NCBI GenBank assembly: GCA_002104985.1
Contig: MCGO01000016.1
Span: 186,001-250,000, forward strand
Reading direction: 5' to 3'
Length of the DNA stretch: 64,000 nt
Origin: Rhizoclosmatium globosum
Taxonomy: Eukaryota > Chytridiomycota > Chytridiomycetes > Chytridiales > Chytriomycetaceae
Shown here: piece by piece, positions 1 through 12,911 of the stretch
Layout: every line of letters starts with the position of its first letter
Position numbering within the stretch: the stretch's first letter is position 1
The notes under the pieces: generated by a model
The model's database searches: none
The model's input: the letters and a program-made list of their open reading frames with translations, nothing else
What the model was told of the DNA's origin: nothing
Made by a program: the position numbers and the translations under genes

Positions 1-773
1 ACGGAAGCCTTTTGTTGCGCAAGCTCCAACAATTCAATCTTTGCCCGTTCCAGCTGTTCACGAAGCAACCGGACTTCGTCTGACACTTCAGGTGAATTGG
101 CTGATGCTGACGTCATCGAGGTCATGGTTGTGGAAGTTGACCCGCGGCGTTCCATTTCAGCTCCGCCTTGACTGGATACACGTGGTGTAATGGCAATAAA
201 CTCACGTCTGAGGTTGTCGGAAGGTCCTGCTCCCATACCGAATCCGTTCATCTGTCCATTGACACCGGGGTTTGAGTTCATTCTTTGAACCATACCAGGC
301 GCATTAGTGGATGCAGACGGGGGTCTGGAGGGTAAAGGTTTTCTTGTAGGTGGAGGGTACTGTGGATATGAAACAGGTGTGGCTGGTAGGGGTTGTCTGT
401 ATTGAACAGGTGGCGCTACGACAGAAGGGACTGGAATAGTAGGGATCACAGGCTAAAGAAAGTAAAACGTCAGATGGTGCGAATCAAGAAGGTTCAGGCA
501 CTTTGACTTACAGCTTCCACTTGCTCCTCGCCGTAAGAATCCAAAAAGTCACCATATGCATCATCCTCTCCGTGAGAGGAAGAGTTGAGGGCATCATGCA
601 ATCCACTCTTTGTCGGCGCTGCGACGGCGGATGCGGCTGTAAGCGATCAATTAACAAGGTGCCCCATGCAGCCGAGTGTGATCCTACTCACCATCAGCAC
701 CCTCGTTGAGCTCGTTCAGACTCATGTCCAAGTCTTTCAATAGATCGTCGACGTTAATAGCTTTGCGTGCCAT
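1..773 (-). CDS. Hypothetical coiled-coil protein, 3' end outside window
   Basis: I do not recognise this gene. Three exons read leftwards and run off the window: 692-773 (start ATG at 773), 512-636 and 452-<1. Both introns (637-691 and 453-511) have GT..AG borders and keep frame. The N-terminus is a short acidic amphipathic segment (MARKAINVDDLLKDLDMSLN), followed by an acidic stretch. A Pro/Ser/Thr-rich low-complexity region comes next, and the visible end is a heptad-like charged helix (around LLREQLERAKIELLELAQQ), so a coiled coil continues beyond the edge. Function cannot be assigned without the missing part. It diverges from the mitochondrial RRF gene over about 260 bp. The gene structure is well supported; the product name is not. 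Confidence 0.6.
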
Positions 774-1036
774 TGTTGTGTTCTGGGTCTTTGGAGATTC
801 AGGGAAGAAAACGCTGATGGGACTCAGGCTTGGGCGGTGGCGCTGGAGATGAATGCATATCACAAAACTACGAAATAACAATAAAATAATGGAAGAGTTT
901 GTTTATCTTTTAAGATATATAATTATTGTTGTTGCACGTAGAAATTGAGCGAGCAATCAATAAATCAAAGTACCTATTCATTTCCTCAATTCGTTTCTTT
1001 CTTTTTCTTTCTTTCGTGTAAATATTCTACAAAAAG

Positions 1037-1915
1037 ATGTTCCAATCATTGTCATTTCGTTGTGTTCAATTCACGCATCAGCTGTCAACGGGCCTCTGCC
1101 ACTGCAACACTTCGTCGCTTCCCGTCCATCATTCTCTCAATCAATACCGCTCCATCAATCCGTTTCTATGCCGCCAAAAAGAAGGAACCTGCGTCAAAGT
1201 CCAAAGGCGGCAAACAGCAAAAGGACGATGATAACGATGCTCCACCACCTGAATTCGACATGTCCAAGATGCAGCTAAAGATGCGAAGCTGTATTGATCG
1301 TTTGAAGGACAACTTGAGCACCAGCATCACTTTGGGAAGGGGCGAACCCAGCCCTTTTGGATAAGGTGCAGGTTGTGATGGAGAAGAAGGGAAAGGGTGC
1401 TGTTGCTCTATCTGAGATTGCTCAGATTTCTACAAAGGATGCTCATACTTTGATGGTTGTGTTGAACGATGAAGACGTGAGTTTTTTTGGGTTGAACACG
1501 TTGAGCAGTTACTGATTAGTGGCTGTGGAATAGTATACTCCATTCGCTGAGAAGTCTATTCGTGATGCAAAGCTTGGCCTGAGTCCTCAGAAAGTTGACG
1601 GATCAACACTGAAAGTCACAGTTCCAAAGTAAGCTGTCACAAACGTGTTCGAAAAACGAAAACTAACAGTATGGCTAGAATGAGCGCAGAACATCGCGAA
1701 ACATCATCAAATCTATTTCTCAAATTGCCGAAAAGCATCGTACTCAGATCAGAGATTTACGTGCAACTGCACGTGTTGATCTCAAGAAACTCAAGATCAA
1801 GTCAACGGATGAAGTTAAAAGAATTGAAGACAAAGATTCAAAGGAGCATGATGTATTTATGAAGGACGTTGATGCCGCTGTGGAAGCAAAGAAGAAAGAA
1901 GTCGCATCCCACTAA
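1037..1915 (+). CDS. Mitochondrial ribosome recycling factor, with apparent frameshifts
   Basis: RRF splits post-termination ribosomes; this copy is probably mitochondrial because a basic, Ser/Arg-rich leader precedes the core. Exons are about 1037-1476, 1534-1628 and 1679-1915, with GT..AG introns. The core includes the family stretch GRANPALLDKV and a C-terminal helix ending KKKEVASH before TAA. Three frame breaks are seen. One is upstream of about position 1100 between the ATG and the leader. One is an extra G in the GGGG run at 1339-1342. One is a missing base near 1703-1708, after EHRET. Corrected by one base each, the protein is conserved throughout, which points to sequencing indels. 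The exact start is uncertain. The 3' end is 40 bp from the convergent PXMP4 stop. Confidence 0.8.
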
Positions 1916-1955
1916 GACTTCCCACAATAAATCATGTATGGCATCTTGAGATACC

Positions 1956-2709
1956 CTAGCGATTTCTCCACAACCAATTTCCCAAGTTTGAAAAGACTTC
2001 GGAGTCGTTGTACAAGAACTGCGGAAGAATAAGTAACAACTAAAACAATCCACAGCGAATAATAGACATACCTGCATCGACGATTGCAAAGAGCTCTGCA
2101 ATACATCACGCTCATGTCGGAACTGCCACATTACGATTCCTTTGATAAATCCGGATTAGATTCTAACAAACACAAACAATCCCCAACTTACCCCACACAG
2201 TAGCTGCGAAAATAGGGAACGAATGAGGAGGTTCTGGCACAATACCCCGCTTCACAGCCATCTTCGCAATCCCAAACGTGATTCTCGACAACAAATACAT
2301 GTTTATCTGCTGATTGATGTTGTTGTCGTCTCCAAAGATAAAGTATCCTCCGATTAAACCGGCAATAAAGGAATCCGCGCTGTCCTCTCGTCCTTTGATG
2401 CGTCGTTGAAGAACCATCAGAGTTTTGTAGATTGTCACAAAGAAGGCGAGGTTTCGAGAGTGTTGAATTGTAGCTTCTGTGATACGTTTGAATTTCTGTT
2501 CGATGCTGTGTATGCCTCATTAGTGACTGAGTGATCCAAGTGTTTTGGCTCAGGGCAGCCACACGGACTCACGTTCCAGTTCCGAACAGGACCTGCATAA
2601 CAAGGGCATGTGGGAATCTAATTCTTGCTCCATATACGGCTCCGTTTCGGAATCCCTTGAGAATGGAAAAGATATCGTGATATTTGGGGTTGGTGAGGAT
2701 TGAATCCAT
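1956..2709 (-). CDS. PXMP4: Peroxisomal membrane protein 4 (PXMP4/PMP24), Tim17 family
   Basis: Integral peroxisomal membrane protein of the Tim17/Tim22/Tim23/Pmp24 superfamily. Four exons read cleanly: 2573-2709, 2192-2505, 2072-2139 and 1956-2018, all with GT..AG introns and kept phase. The product is about 193 residues, close to animal PXMP4. Hallmarks are the glycine-rich segment GLIGGYFIFGDDNNIN, the stretch QINMYLLSRITFGIAKMAV, then IVPEPPHSFP, and a C-terminal ERDVLQSSLQSSMQ before the closing FLYNDSEVF. No frame break is needed, so this is one of the few spliced genes in the region readable without correction. It sits tail-to-tail with the RRF gene. The role in peroxisomes is inferred from the family; biochemical function of PXMP4 is poorly defined. 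Confidence 0.92.
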
Positions 2710-3009
2710 TGTTGCCAGTTAGAAGAGCGGATACTATATGCCTATAAGTTAAACGTGTTTAACAAAGGATAAAGGAGAGTATAGAGACCAGGAAAGAAGT
2801 GAGGTTTGGGACTCTGCTTTGGTGCTTTTGTGACACTTCCAAACACATCCATCATAAACAACTAGTTAGCACTACAACAAAGTTCAAGTCATTCTTCAAA
2901 TTAAATAGAGCGTAAAACGAGATAAACAATACAAGTTAGGAAACTGAAACAAGGGAAATCACGCCAATCAAACATCCGAGCTGCCCCTTCATCCAGACAA
3001 AACTCACAA
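2710..3009. other. Intergenic stretch between PXMP4 and RUVBL2
   Basis: About 300 bp between the PXMP4 start and the RUVBL2 stop. It must hold the PXMP4 promoter and the RUVBL2 3' end. It is moderately AT-rich. I see no open frame with family resemblance, no RNA gene and no repeat. Confidence 0.5.
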
Positions 3010-4911
<1,902 letters not shown>

Positions 4912-4981
4912 TTGTTGTTTGGCGGGTTTGTTTTGTTTTGTTGGATTTGAGAAAAAGAAAGAAGAAGAAAGAACTTGAGAA
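4912..4981. promoter_or_regulatory. Compact bidirectional promoter RUVBL2 / adrenodoxin reductase
   Basis: Only 70 bp separate two divergent start codons. The stretch is purine/T-asymmetric (T-rich runs toward RUVBL2, A/G-rich runs toward the reductase). No clear TATA box. It must carry, or overlap, the core promoters of both genes unless transcription starts in upstream untranslated exons. Confidence 0.5.
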
Positions 4982-6510
4982 ATGTTCAGAGTTGCGATTG
5001 TGGGAAGTGGACCTGGTGAGTTGCTCTGACCAAGTGTTTCTGTTCTATCTTAACATTATTAAGCTGCGTTCTACACGGCCCAACATGTGCTCAAGGGAAA
5101 CGCATCAGTTGCTGTTGACATGTTTGAGAAGCTGCCAATGCCCTTTGGCCTTGTCGCTTTGGCATTGCTCCCGATCACTCGGATGCAAAGGTATTAATGC
5201 GTATCTGGACTGGATGGGCTGGCTGTCTAACAAAGAAACAATCAGAAAGTGATCAACAAGTTGATGCATTTGCCTCAGCCGAGCCCCGCTTTTCGTTCTT
5301 TGGAAATGTGAATGTTGGACGCGATGTGTCCGTGGCTCAGCTTCGCGAACAGTACGATGCAGTGGTGTTGGCCTATGGAGCCGAACAGCCAAAGAAGTTG
5401 GGTATCTGCCATGAAGGAACAACAAAGGGAGTGAGTATAAACATCATATTTGATTAGTCTATTAAGACCCCATAGGCACTCTGCTCATGAATTCGTCAAA
5501 TGGGTCAATGGCTTTCCTCTGACTCTCCAGCCCAACCCCTCCCATTGACCTATCCTCAACGGACACAGCTGTAATTGTTGGTCAAGGAAACGTGGCTCTC
5601 GATGTCGCTCGTATCCTTCTCACTCCCCTCAAAGACCTCGCAAAAACAGATATCCAGACACAGTTCTTGCCTCTCTCGAGAAGAGCACTATTTCACAAGT
5701 CCACCTCGTTGCTCGTCGTGGTCCTTACCAAACCGCGTTCACAGCAAAAGAGCTCCGCGAAATGACAAAACTCCCAGGAACTTCTCTGCCCCAACTCCAA
5801 TCCTCTCAACTCCCCTTATGTCAATTCGGAATCAGACGAGTCCTTAGACCGTGGCCCAAAACGCCTCATGCAAATTCTTCACTCGTTGAACGCGATCCAT
5901 CAGCCAAAACAGTGGCACCTCAACTGGTTCCTCACCCCGTGAAATATTCTCAACACACAGAAGCACTTGGAAGCTGTGCGTTTCCAGCGAATGGATCCTG
6001 TTGCTTCTGCATCCCCACTTGGTTCTAAAGTAACCACGAATCCAATGGAGTATGTAGACATTCCGTGTGGGCTCTTAATCACGTCCTTGGGATACACTGG
6101 AAATCCAATCACAACATCAACCAGCGAAGTACCCTTTGACTCATCTAAAGGTCTCATTCCAAATACCCGTGGCCGTGTTTTGGATGTCTCTCACAAGGTT
6201 GTTCCAGGATTGTATGCAAGCGGTTGGATTAAGCGCGGTGCTGTTGGCGTTATTGCTGCCACAATGTATGATGCTATTGAGACTGCCGAGTCAGTGTTAC
6301 AAGATGTTGGATCCACAAAACCCGCCAGCTCTAAATCAGGATTCAACGGAATCGCAACTCTTGAAGGAAAAAGGTATTGAACCAGTTTCTTATAAAGGGT
6401 GGAAAGTTTTGGACGCGTTTGAGAGGGCTGAAGGTGTTAAGCGCGGAAAGGAGCGCGAGAAGGTGGTTGATTTGAGAATTGTGGACCAAGTGCTGAAGAA
6501 CCAGCGATAA
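4982..6510 (+). CDS. NADPH:adrenodoxin reductase (FDXR/Arh1), with apparent frameshifts
   Basis: Mitochondrial flavoenzyme passing electrons from NADPH to ferredoxin, used in Fe-S cluster and heme A synthesis. The first exon begins [12 protein letters not shown], the FAD dinucleotide-binding loop, so no long transit peptide is visible. It continues with [30 protein letters not shown] and [15 protein letters not shown]. The second nucleotide-binding loop ([14 protein letters not shown]) and [17 protein letters not shown] for NADPH follow. The C-terminal part has [17 protein letters not shown], then [19 protein letters not shown], with the family's final [10 protein letters not shown]. Introns include 5015-5064 and one after GTTKG. 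Single-base breaks occur near 5153 (C lost), 5266 (T lost), in 5520-5900, and near 6372 (extra A). About 450 residues are expected after correction, the usual family length. Confidence 0.9.
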
Positions 6511-6593
6511 TTTTCGTATTGATTCACCGAATACATGATGTATGTTATATGAATTATTTGGAGTCTTTCAAATTGTCACTTTCATCCGACAAC

Positions 6594-8494
6594 AATGCCG
6601 ACAACGACGACTTCTCCGGACTGCACCGGGCTCACCATGTGGTTCAAAAACCTCTTTCCTACAGGATCAGATTGCTGCCAATCCAAATACGTCAAGTGCA
6701 TCGCTGATTCTGTTGGTCATCAAAAGATCAGCTCATTGTAAACACTCCTAGAATACTCTCGCCACAAGGCTAAAGCTTTTCTGTTAGAGTTTTAAGTAAT
6801 GTCGGAATTGCTCCTGGACCCATGCCGATGCTTTTTTGTGGTCTTGGGTCTCTTCAATACCTGTGAGTTCGGTTTCAAGTTTAAGGTGTGAAGTGTCATC
6901 GATGTCTTATGCCCACATCATCAGTAACTATGCAGGAAATAATATGACTGGACCTATTCCGAGTTGTGTGCAGGACCTGGCGCTGAATTCATTGTGAGCC
7001 AAGACATCTATCGTGTTGAACTTATTCCAAAACGGCAGAGTCTTATCGAATAATCAAATAACCGGCCCAATCGATGGCCTTGGCTCGATGAACAACCTGC
7101 AACTATTGTACGTTCTTTGCGAGCACAATAAGCAACTAAATTATGGTAATTCTTTCAAACAATTCGATTACCGGTCCTATTCCATCCGCACTGTCTAAGC
7201 TAGCATCTATTCAGCATTTGTAACGTCCGCAAAAGTACTTTTGAAGATACTTACGTTTGAGTAGGGAGCTTGCCGGAAACGAATTTAGTGGACCGATTCC
7301 AACCTGGATTTCATCATTGGCCAATTGAATTATCTGTGAGATTTATCTTTATAATTCAATCACGATTAATTCTTTCGGATGCAGTGATTTATCGAGAAAC
7401 GAGCTTTCGGGTCCTATTCCTGATTCTTTGATGAGTGTGCCAACATTGCAATCACTGTATGTTCATTTTTTGGCAGCTGCGAAAGTGTTCATGTGTTATT
7501 GTAGAAATCTTGGGTATAACCAGTTGAATGGCACCATACCCAACACGTTTGCAAAATTGCGTCAGCTGATCTCCATGTAATTCATGAAAACTAATGTGAA
7601 AGAAGACAAGCTTCTAATTTATTTATGTAAATTTAGCCATCTCGAAGGAAACCAACTGACTGGGCCTATTCCAACCTCCATCAACAAATGCAACAACTTA
7701 TTTGACGTGAATTTTGGTAGCAACAACTTAAACGGAACGATTCCTCTCGCTGTTGGTCAAATCCCCGCCCTCACAAACTTGGACTTGAGCAATAACAACT
7801 TAATTGGACAAATCCCAACCAATATATGTAAAATCTATGGACTCAAGACAATGTAATTGCAAAAACTCTTTTTCCCAAATCATGTTATCTGACTCTTATT
7901 CAAGTTCCCTTTCTGGAAACCTCTTCACAGGCCCAATCCCGCTCGGATTTGGGCCTTAGCCAATATCCAATCCTTAGACGTCACTGGAAACTGCATGACC
8001 AAACCCGAACCTCTGGATGAATCCGAATTTCCATTTCGAGCCGCAACGGAACGAATCGAACCTCCCTGCAGAATGCACTTGTCCCACGGGACAGTTGTAT
8101 GATAATAATAACTGTGGCGCTTGTGGGATTGTGTGTAAGAACGGGTTGAATTGTGTTGGTGGAATGTGTGATTGCAGCTCAGGTGATTTGGATGATTACA
8201 TTCATTTGCTGAAATTAATAGACTTTAATTAGGTACGATGGGGACACAAGTAACTGTGGTGGATGTGGTATTCAATGTGGGTCTTTGCAGAGTTATTGTG
8301 ATAATGGACACTGCTCGTGCACTGCCGGGAATACTTCTGCGGCGTGGTGTCCAGATGGTCAGCTTTGTTTCTCGACACGCTGCAAGGTTGTCAACTTTGC
8401 CAATACGGCAACAACTACAAGTTCGGGCAAACGTTCGCAAGCTGATAGGATTGTTTCGTTCCTGCTTATGGCGTTGTTTTGGGTTTGGGCATGA
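6594..8494 (+). CDS. Secreted LRR protein with one intron per repeat and Cys-rich tail
   Basis: Plant-type (LxxNxLxGxIP) leucine-rich repeat protein. An LRRNT-like cap (around 6620-6750; CTGLTMWFKNLFPTGSDCC) precedes about ten repeats. A cysteine-rich tail (8080-8400; NCGACGIVCKNG, NCGGCGIQCG, repeated CxCxxG spacing) comes next. The last part is a hydrophobic segment IVSFLLMALFWVWA at the stop, a possible GPI or membrane anchor. Introns fall at the same place in nearly every repeat, always after two bases of the codon following the xxL position (exon ends near 6748, 6880, 6998, 7108, 7219, 7350, 7458, 7579 and 7853). One exon (about 7636-7853) holds three repeats without introns. The start and signal peptide are not resolved; 6594 is the first plausible ATG. 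Small frame breaks occur near 7325 and 7960-8080. Its last 29 bp overlap the convergent SEC14-like gene. Confidence 0.75.
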
Positions 8495-9693
8495 ATACAA
8501 ACATCTCTTTATTATCCACACTTTCGCAGTTATTCTTCTCTGTCTTCGACTTGCTCAAGTTTATACCACACGTTTTTGGCTCTGACCCAGAAAAAGTGTT
8601 ATCAAATGTCTTGACGAGAATTCCTGCAGTTGGTGCAACGAAACTCCCACTGATAACCCCATCTTTCTCCTCAAGGGAACGTAATGCAACAACTTCAACT
8701 TCCTTTATCCCACCATTGGGACGAAATACGATCTGAACCTTGATATCCTGTTTCTCAGAAATTTTGAATTCGTATTTGATTTGAGCTCCTTGTGCCAATG
8801 GAACTTCAACCATTTCCGTTGACCTTGCATGAACTGTAATGTTCATGAGTCCAGAATCTGAAATTGCATTGACTGGAACAGTTTGGTAATTTGGAATTCC
8901 ACTGATACAGCCTCCTTTGCAGTTGCAGGTTCCTCCAATGAACGACGGAATATTCTCAGGTTTGAGAACTCGTGCAATATATGGACATGCATCCAGTGGC
9001 TTGCCGGATGCAACACCAGGACAGAGAACCACTTTCTCTTGCGTCTTCTTGGATAATAATGGCTTGAACACCGTGTTGAACAAGAAGAGCATCGTAGGAG
9101 GCATATTAGCCATAACAGATCTGCCAAGCAGCTGAGGAAACATCTTCTCGCTAATTTTTGAACTGTCTCCGATGGCTCTAAAGAAGCGCATATCGTTTCC
9201 ACGGGTGAAATTGAAGTTTTGAACGTCAACAACTGTGACCATCTTGACAAGTCTGTTCTGCTCTTTTGTGGCTTTCGCACAAGCTTCCAGAGCCTTTATG
9301 CGGCTGAAGATTGTAAAGTTGACAAAGTCATCGTGTGAAACGTTGTCCATGAGCCCCTTGTTGTTGCAGAGACCTCTGACATAGTAAATTGGTTCACCCT
9401 TGTTCGTTTCCTTATGGAAGCCAGCAACTTGGAACACGTTAATCTCATCTTTTGGGCGCCTTTCCTCCAGCCATTACTGTTTCGATTGCAGCTGCATGGG
9501 TCTTGTACCAGTTGATTGTAAAGCGGCAAGCTGTTTCAGCCACATCAACAGTCTTGTTTGAGAGAAGGAAACGCAGCAGCCAGATTTCATCGTGCTTGGA
9601 TGGATCAATCACATCGCTGATTCGTTCTCGGAGCTGCGCAATCTCTGTTGCGTGGGCGTTAAGAAGGCTGCTGAGGTTTGTTGTGTCTGCCAT
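8466..9693 (-). CDS. SEC14-like CRAL-TRIO plus GOLD domain protein
   Basis: Lipid-binding/transfer protein. An N-terminal CRAL-TRIO-N helical part has the typical DEIWLLRFLLSNKTVDVAE. A CRAL-TRIO domain follows (about residues 85-260; EPIYYVRGLCNNKG, MFPQLLGRSVMANMPPTM, GGTCNCKGGC). A C-terminal GOLD-like beta domain (about residues 280-385; VEVPLAQGAQIKYEFKISE) completes it. This SEC14L/patellin-type arrangement binds phosphoinositides or hydrophobic lipids and is associated with membrane trafficking. The gene is a single exon with one break, an extra A in the AAAA run near 9446-9449, after which reading continues in the next frame. About 405 residues after correction. Its 3' end overlaps the LRR gene tail. 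Confidence 0.85.
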
Positions 9694-9811
9694 GATTTTG
9701 CTCTATCCTTTGTAATTCTTATTACACCCGTTGACAAATCAATGATTTCAACGCATTCTTTGGAAATGTACTGTATTACTATTAATCAGTGCCTCCACCA
9801 ATCCATGATAT

Positions 9812-10725
9812 CTAAGACTTATGACTAGGTTTATCAGCCCCATTCAACTGGAATCCTCCAAAGTAGAACGCAGAAATGAACTTGTCTCCACCATGTTCCT
9901 TCTTGAATTTCTTGTCACGCACAAGCAGCAAGTCCTTCAAAGCTCCTTCACGGTTCAAGACATCACCCATCCAGACGCTCCACAGCGTCGAGAGAATTAC
10001 TGTCAGCTGGTTTTGATGGAAGTTTGGCCACGTCAACTTATCCAATTCAAACTTTCCAGTCACGAACATAGGATTCACGTTTTTAGTTCCCTTGTTCTCT
10101 GTCGCAAATGCAGAATAAAACAATGAACGGTTAACGGTAAACTTTGCGACAGTTTCCATGTTACGTTCTTTGCCGCAGGTGATTCTGTCGTGAATTGGAG
10201 GTTGTGTGTTGTTGTTCGGGTAGGCGAGCCAGGTACAGACGAGAATGATGGATCGAAGATCCAACGAAACCAGACTTGATCCATCTGGAACGAGGCTTCC
10301 ACATTTTGATCCTTGTTTGCAGCTGTCTTATCGTGGGTTGTGTAATCCAATACTCTGGCACCAGACCTCGAGGCTTGAAAGTGAAACTTCTGCTCCTTTG
10401 CCGGATTATTCGCTTTCTTGTTGACGACTTTGAGGAGGGGAGGGTTGATGAATACAGTTGATACACTTTCGTCATCAGAGCCTGTTCTGAGATCGCTAAC
10501 CAGCGATCCATTTGAGCTGCCAACATACACTTGAGTGATTTCTTCGTAAGAGGCAGCTGAGGGAGGTTTGTCAGAAAACTGTGAGATGCTGATGATTGGC
10601 ATTGCATCTTCTGCTGGAGTTGGATAGCCATGAACAACAAGCGCATCATTAATGGAACGCCGAAAGTAAATCTCGCTTGGCCATTCGATAGCGGGAACAC
10701 TACCAGCAACTTGATTGGAAGCCAT
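9812..10725 (-). CDS. Unknown protein, about 300 residues, one apparent frameshift
   Basis: I do not recognise this protein. The start is ATG at 10725 (MASNQVAGSVPAIEWPSEIY). A single long frame runs to about 10230, where reading must move by one base to continue as TWLAYPNNNTQPPIHDRI and on to the stop at 9812. It has no signal peptide, no membrane segment and no low-complexity tract. It is rich in aromatic and polar residues (VWFRWIFDPS, LTWPNFHQNQLTVILSTLW), suggesting a folded soluble domain. The 110-bp gap to the SEC14-like gene on the same strand gives no functional hint. Domain identity would need a profile search. Confidence 0.55.
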
Positions 10726-10865
10726 CACTCTTGTTTTGTTTCAAAAGTTAAAATGGAAGAATCATGTCTCCATCCCCGCTGCCAAGTTTACAGCTTGAAT
10801 TCCTCGTTCTTCGTTCTTCCAACCAACCTTTTCCTTTGAAACCAACGCAAAGCTAACCCTGTCAA

Positions 10866-11220
10866 CTAAACCATTGCTTCAGGAAATTCGAAACCCTTCT
10901 GCTGAATATCTGCAAGCGCAAGTTCCCCCAAAGACGGAAACAAATGATGAATCAACTTCAAGGCATCGGCTTGTATGACTAGTCCAATCAACAATTTCTT
11001 GAGAGCGGTTTGTTTCATTTTGGCTGCCCGAAAGCCCTTGACACCGCATAGATTCAAGTTTAATTCAGAAACCTTGGTGAACGGAAGAGTTTCAATAAGA
11101 CTTGAAATAGCGTTGGGAGAGAGCTTTGTTCGCTTCAAATTTAGCGAATTCAACACTGGTATGAAGCGACAAACGTTGGGAGCGAGAGAATCGGACCAAA
11201 GGAAATATTCTTTGTTTTTT
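10866..11220 (-). pseudogene. Fragment of an LRR protein
   Basis: An open stretch of about 118 codons without an in-frame ATG at its beginning. It carries three leucine-rich segments (VLNSLNLKRTKLSPNAISSL, VSELNLNLCGVKGF, LGELALADIQ). The repeats resemble the ribonuclease-inhibitor or Cys-containing type rather than the GxIP type seen elsewhere in the window. Upstream it is closed by a stop near 11225. It looks like the C-terminal remnant of a larger LRR gene, or one exon whose partners I cannot find. Confidence 0.35.
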
Positions 11221-11365
11221 TGGTGCCCCTATTCGTCACTTGTCCAGACAACTATAATCCTCACAAAAAACCATATCATCTTCCACCCCTCCCAAACTGC
11301 GCCTGCAAATCAAAATACAAAACCCCGCCCCGGCGTACACCTCCGGAACCTCTTTCGTAATCCCG

Positions 11366-12490
11366 TCATTCCCATACACCATAAACCTCAGCAACCCTCA
11401 ATATCACCCAACAACGGAGGCAAACTGCCAACCAACGTGTTTTTGGAGAAATTGACGTGTGGAGGGATGTCATTCTGTGCATATCGGAAGGAATTTCGCC
11501 GGACAGGTTGTTTGTGTGTAGATGAGGTGTGTGAGGGAAGTGAGTGCGCACATGGAAGCAGGGATATGTCCTGTGAAGACGGTTTTGGGAATGTCGAGGT
11601 GGTCTAGCGTTGAGGGAAGGGTTTCGGGGAGTGGGCCTGTTAGGTTGTTTCTGTTTGCGGTGAAGAGGATGAGTGCTGATGGGATTGTGGAATTCTCCAG
11701 AGAGTTTGTTTTGGGAGAGTGAGAGGTGGTTATGGAGTCGGGTAGACCGTTTGGAATAGGCCTGTGAATTTGTTTCCTTCGAGTGCGAGGTGTTGGAGGT
11801 GTTCGAGGTAGCGGAAGGACGGGATTGGTCCAGTTAAAGCGTTTGTGGTAGATCAATGTGGATGAGAGAGATGCAGAGGCTGAGTGCTTTGGGAATAAGA
11901 CCAGATATTTGTGACATTGATAAGTTCAAGTGTGTGAGTTTCGTGACTAGTATAATGGATGATGGAATGCGGCGCTTGAGATGTGACTTTCTAGGTTTCG
12001 TCACTAGACCTATTACATATGAATGTGTTGGTATAATATAATATGTGGATGTTCCATGTGGTTAAGCTTGAACAAGGGTTCCAAGATGAATTCCGTGTTA
12101 AGTTGACATATGAATGCATCCAGCCTTATACGCTTCAGTACTTTGACATTCGCTCATAGCTAAGTATTCTCTCCTGGCTCATAGCCATGAAAAGACCATA
12201 CCTTGTGCCATTCCATCTTGGTTAAAGTAGAGAGACCACTGGGCATACACAGACGACAGATGATCAGCTTGATCTGTTTTCCAAGAGAGCCACGCGACAT
12301 CCAAATCAGAAGGCCATTTAGGACTTGAAGCGATTGAAGCAAGTTGAGCCTAAGAAAGTCTGGATGCGAGAGACAGAAGCAGAGGCGTTTACTTAATCCA
12401 CGGCAAAGAGCGGCTTGTACGGGAGAGAGCAGGCAAAAGATTGATTGGATTAGTTCTGTGGGAGGAATCCATTCTTGGTTGTTTGTTTTG
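11366..12490 (-). pseudogene. Decayed F-box plus LRR gene
   Basis: Relic of the family found intact at 41380-42543. The F-box part lies at about 12490-12355 (EWIPPTELIQSIFCLLSPVQ, then LCRGLSKRLCFCLSHPDF). The linker DLDVAWLSWKTDQADHLSSV, about 12310-12250, matches the DILWFQWPQVYQTVYAK linker of that family. LRR pieces (NNLTGPLPETLPSTLDHLDI; VFTGHIPASMCALTSLTHL; NNLSGEIPSDMHRMTSL) lie at 11650-11440 in changing frames. The segment 12250-11870 is not readable as LRR. Frames change many times and several stops are present, and unlike the housekeeping genes the protein itself is degraded. I therefore call it a pseudogene rather than a sequencing artefact. Confidence 0.55.
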
Positions 12491-12518
12491 TTTTTTGTTC
12501 AGAACTTTCAAGATTCAG

Positions 12519-12910
12519 ATGGCACAAACGACGCTTTCAGTTGCATCTGGCAGCAAAATCACCGAATGTGTTGAAGCAGCGATGGAACACCTGAAGACAG
12601 CGTCAAGCGGGGCAGTGTGAGTGCTGCCATAACAGCTTGAACGCCAGCTTAACTCTGGCATACTTGATAGGTGCTGGTCACGGCAAAGGACAAGGCAATC
12701 AATAAGGCTATTTCAATTGCTGAAATCACAAAGAGACAGTTTGGAGAGACGAAAGTGCAGCAAAACACAGAGATTGGCTATCAGAACCTTCAGAGTCAGA
12801 ACAAAGGCTCCAAAACACCCATGATCCGCATAACCTGTCTATTATATAATGTCAATAAACACACATCTTCAGTTTCTCTCTCTTCTTACTCTTCTTTCTT
12901 TCTTGTCTAA
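12519..12910 (+). CDS. Alba-domain protein (RPP25/POP6-like)
   Basis: Small basic nucleic-acid-binding protein of the Alba superfamily, as in RNase P/MRP subunits and Alba-like RNA-binding proteins. Exon 1 (12519-12616) gives the conserved beginning with SGSKITECVEAAMEHLKT. The second exon starts at 12671 and reads VLVTAKDKAINKAISIAEIT, the typical Alba pattern, followed by the beta-strand end near 12840 (KGSKTPMIRIT). The splice needs one extra G at the acceptor to stay in frame, another single-base discrepancy. The final residues are uncertain because the frame runs on towards 12910, very close to the next start at 12912; the true stop is probably near 12850. Whether it is an RNase P/MRP subunit or a free Alba protein cannot be decided here. 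Confidence 0.7.
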
Positions 12911-12911
12911 A

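Noticed and set aside
1330..1350. Programmed ribosomal frameshift in RRF
   Set aside because: The site GGGGC lacks a slippery heptamer plus pseudoknot, and the same kind of one-base change occurs in many unrelated genes in the window.
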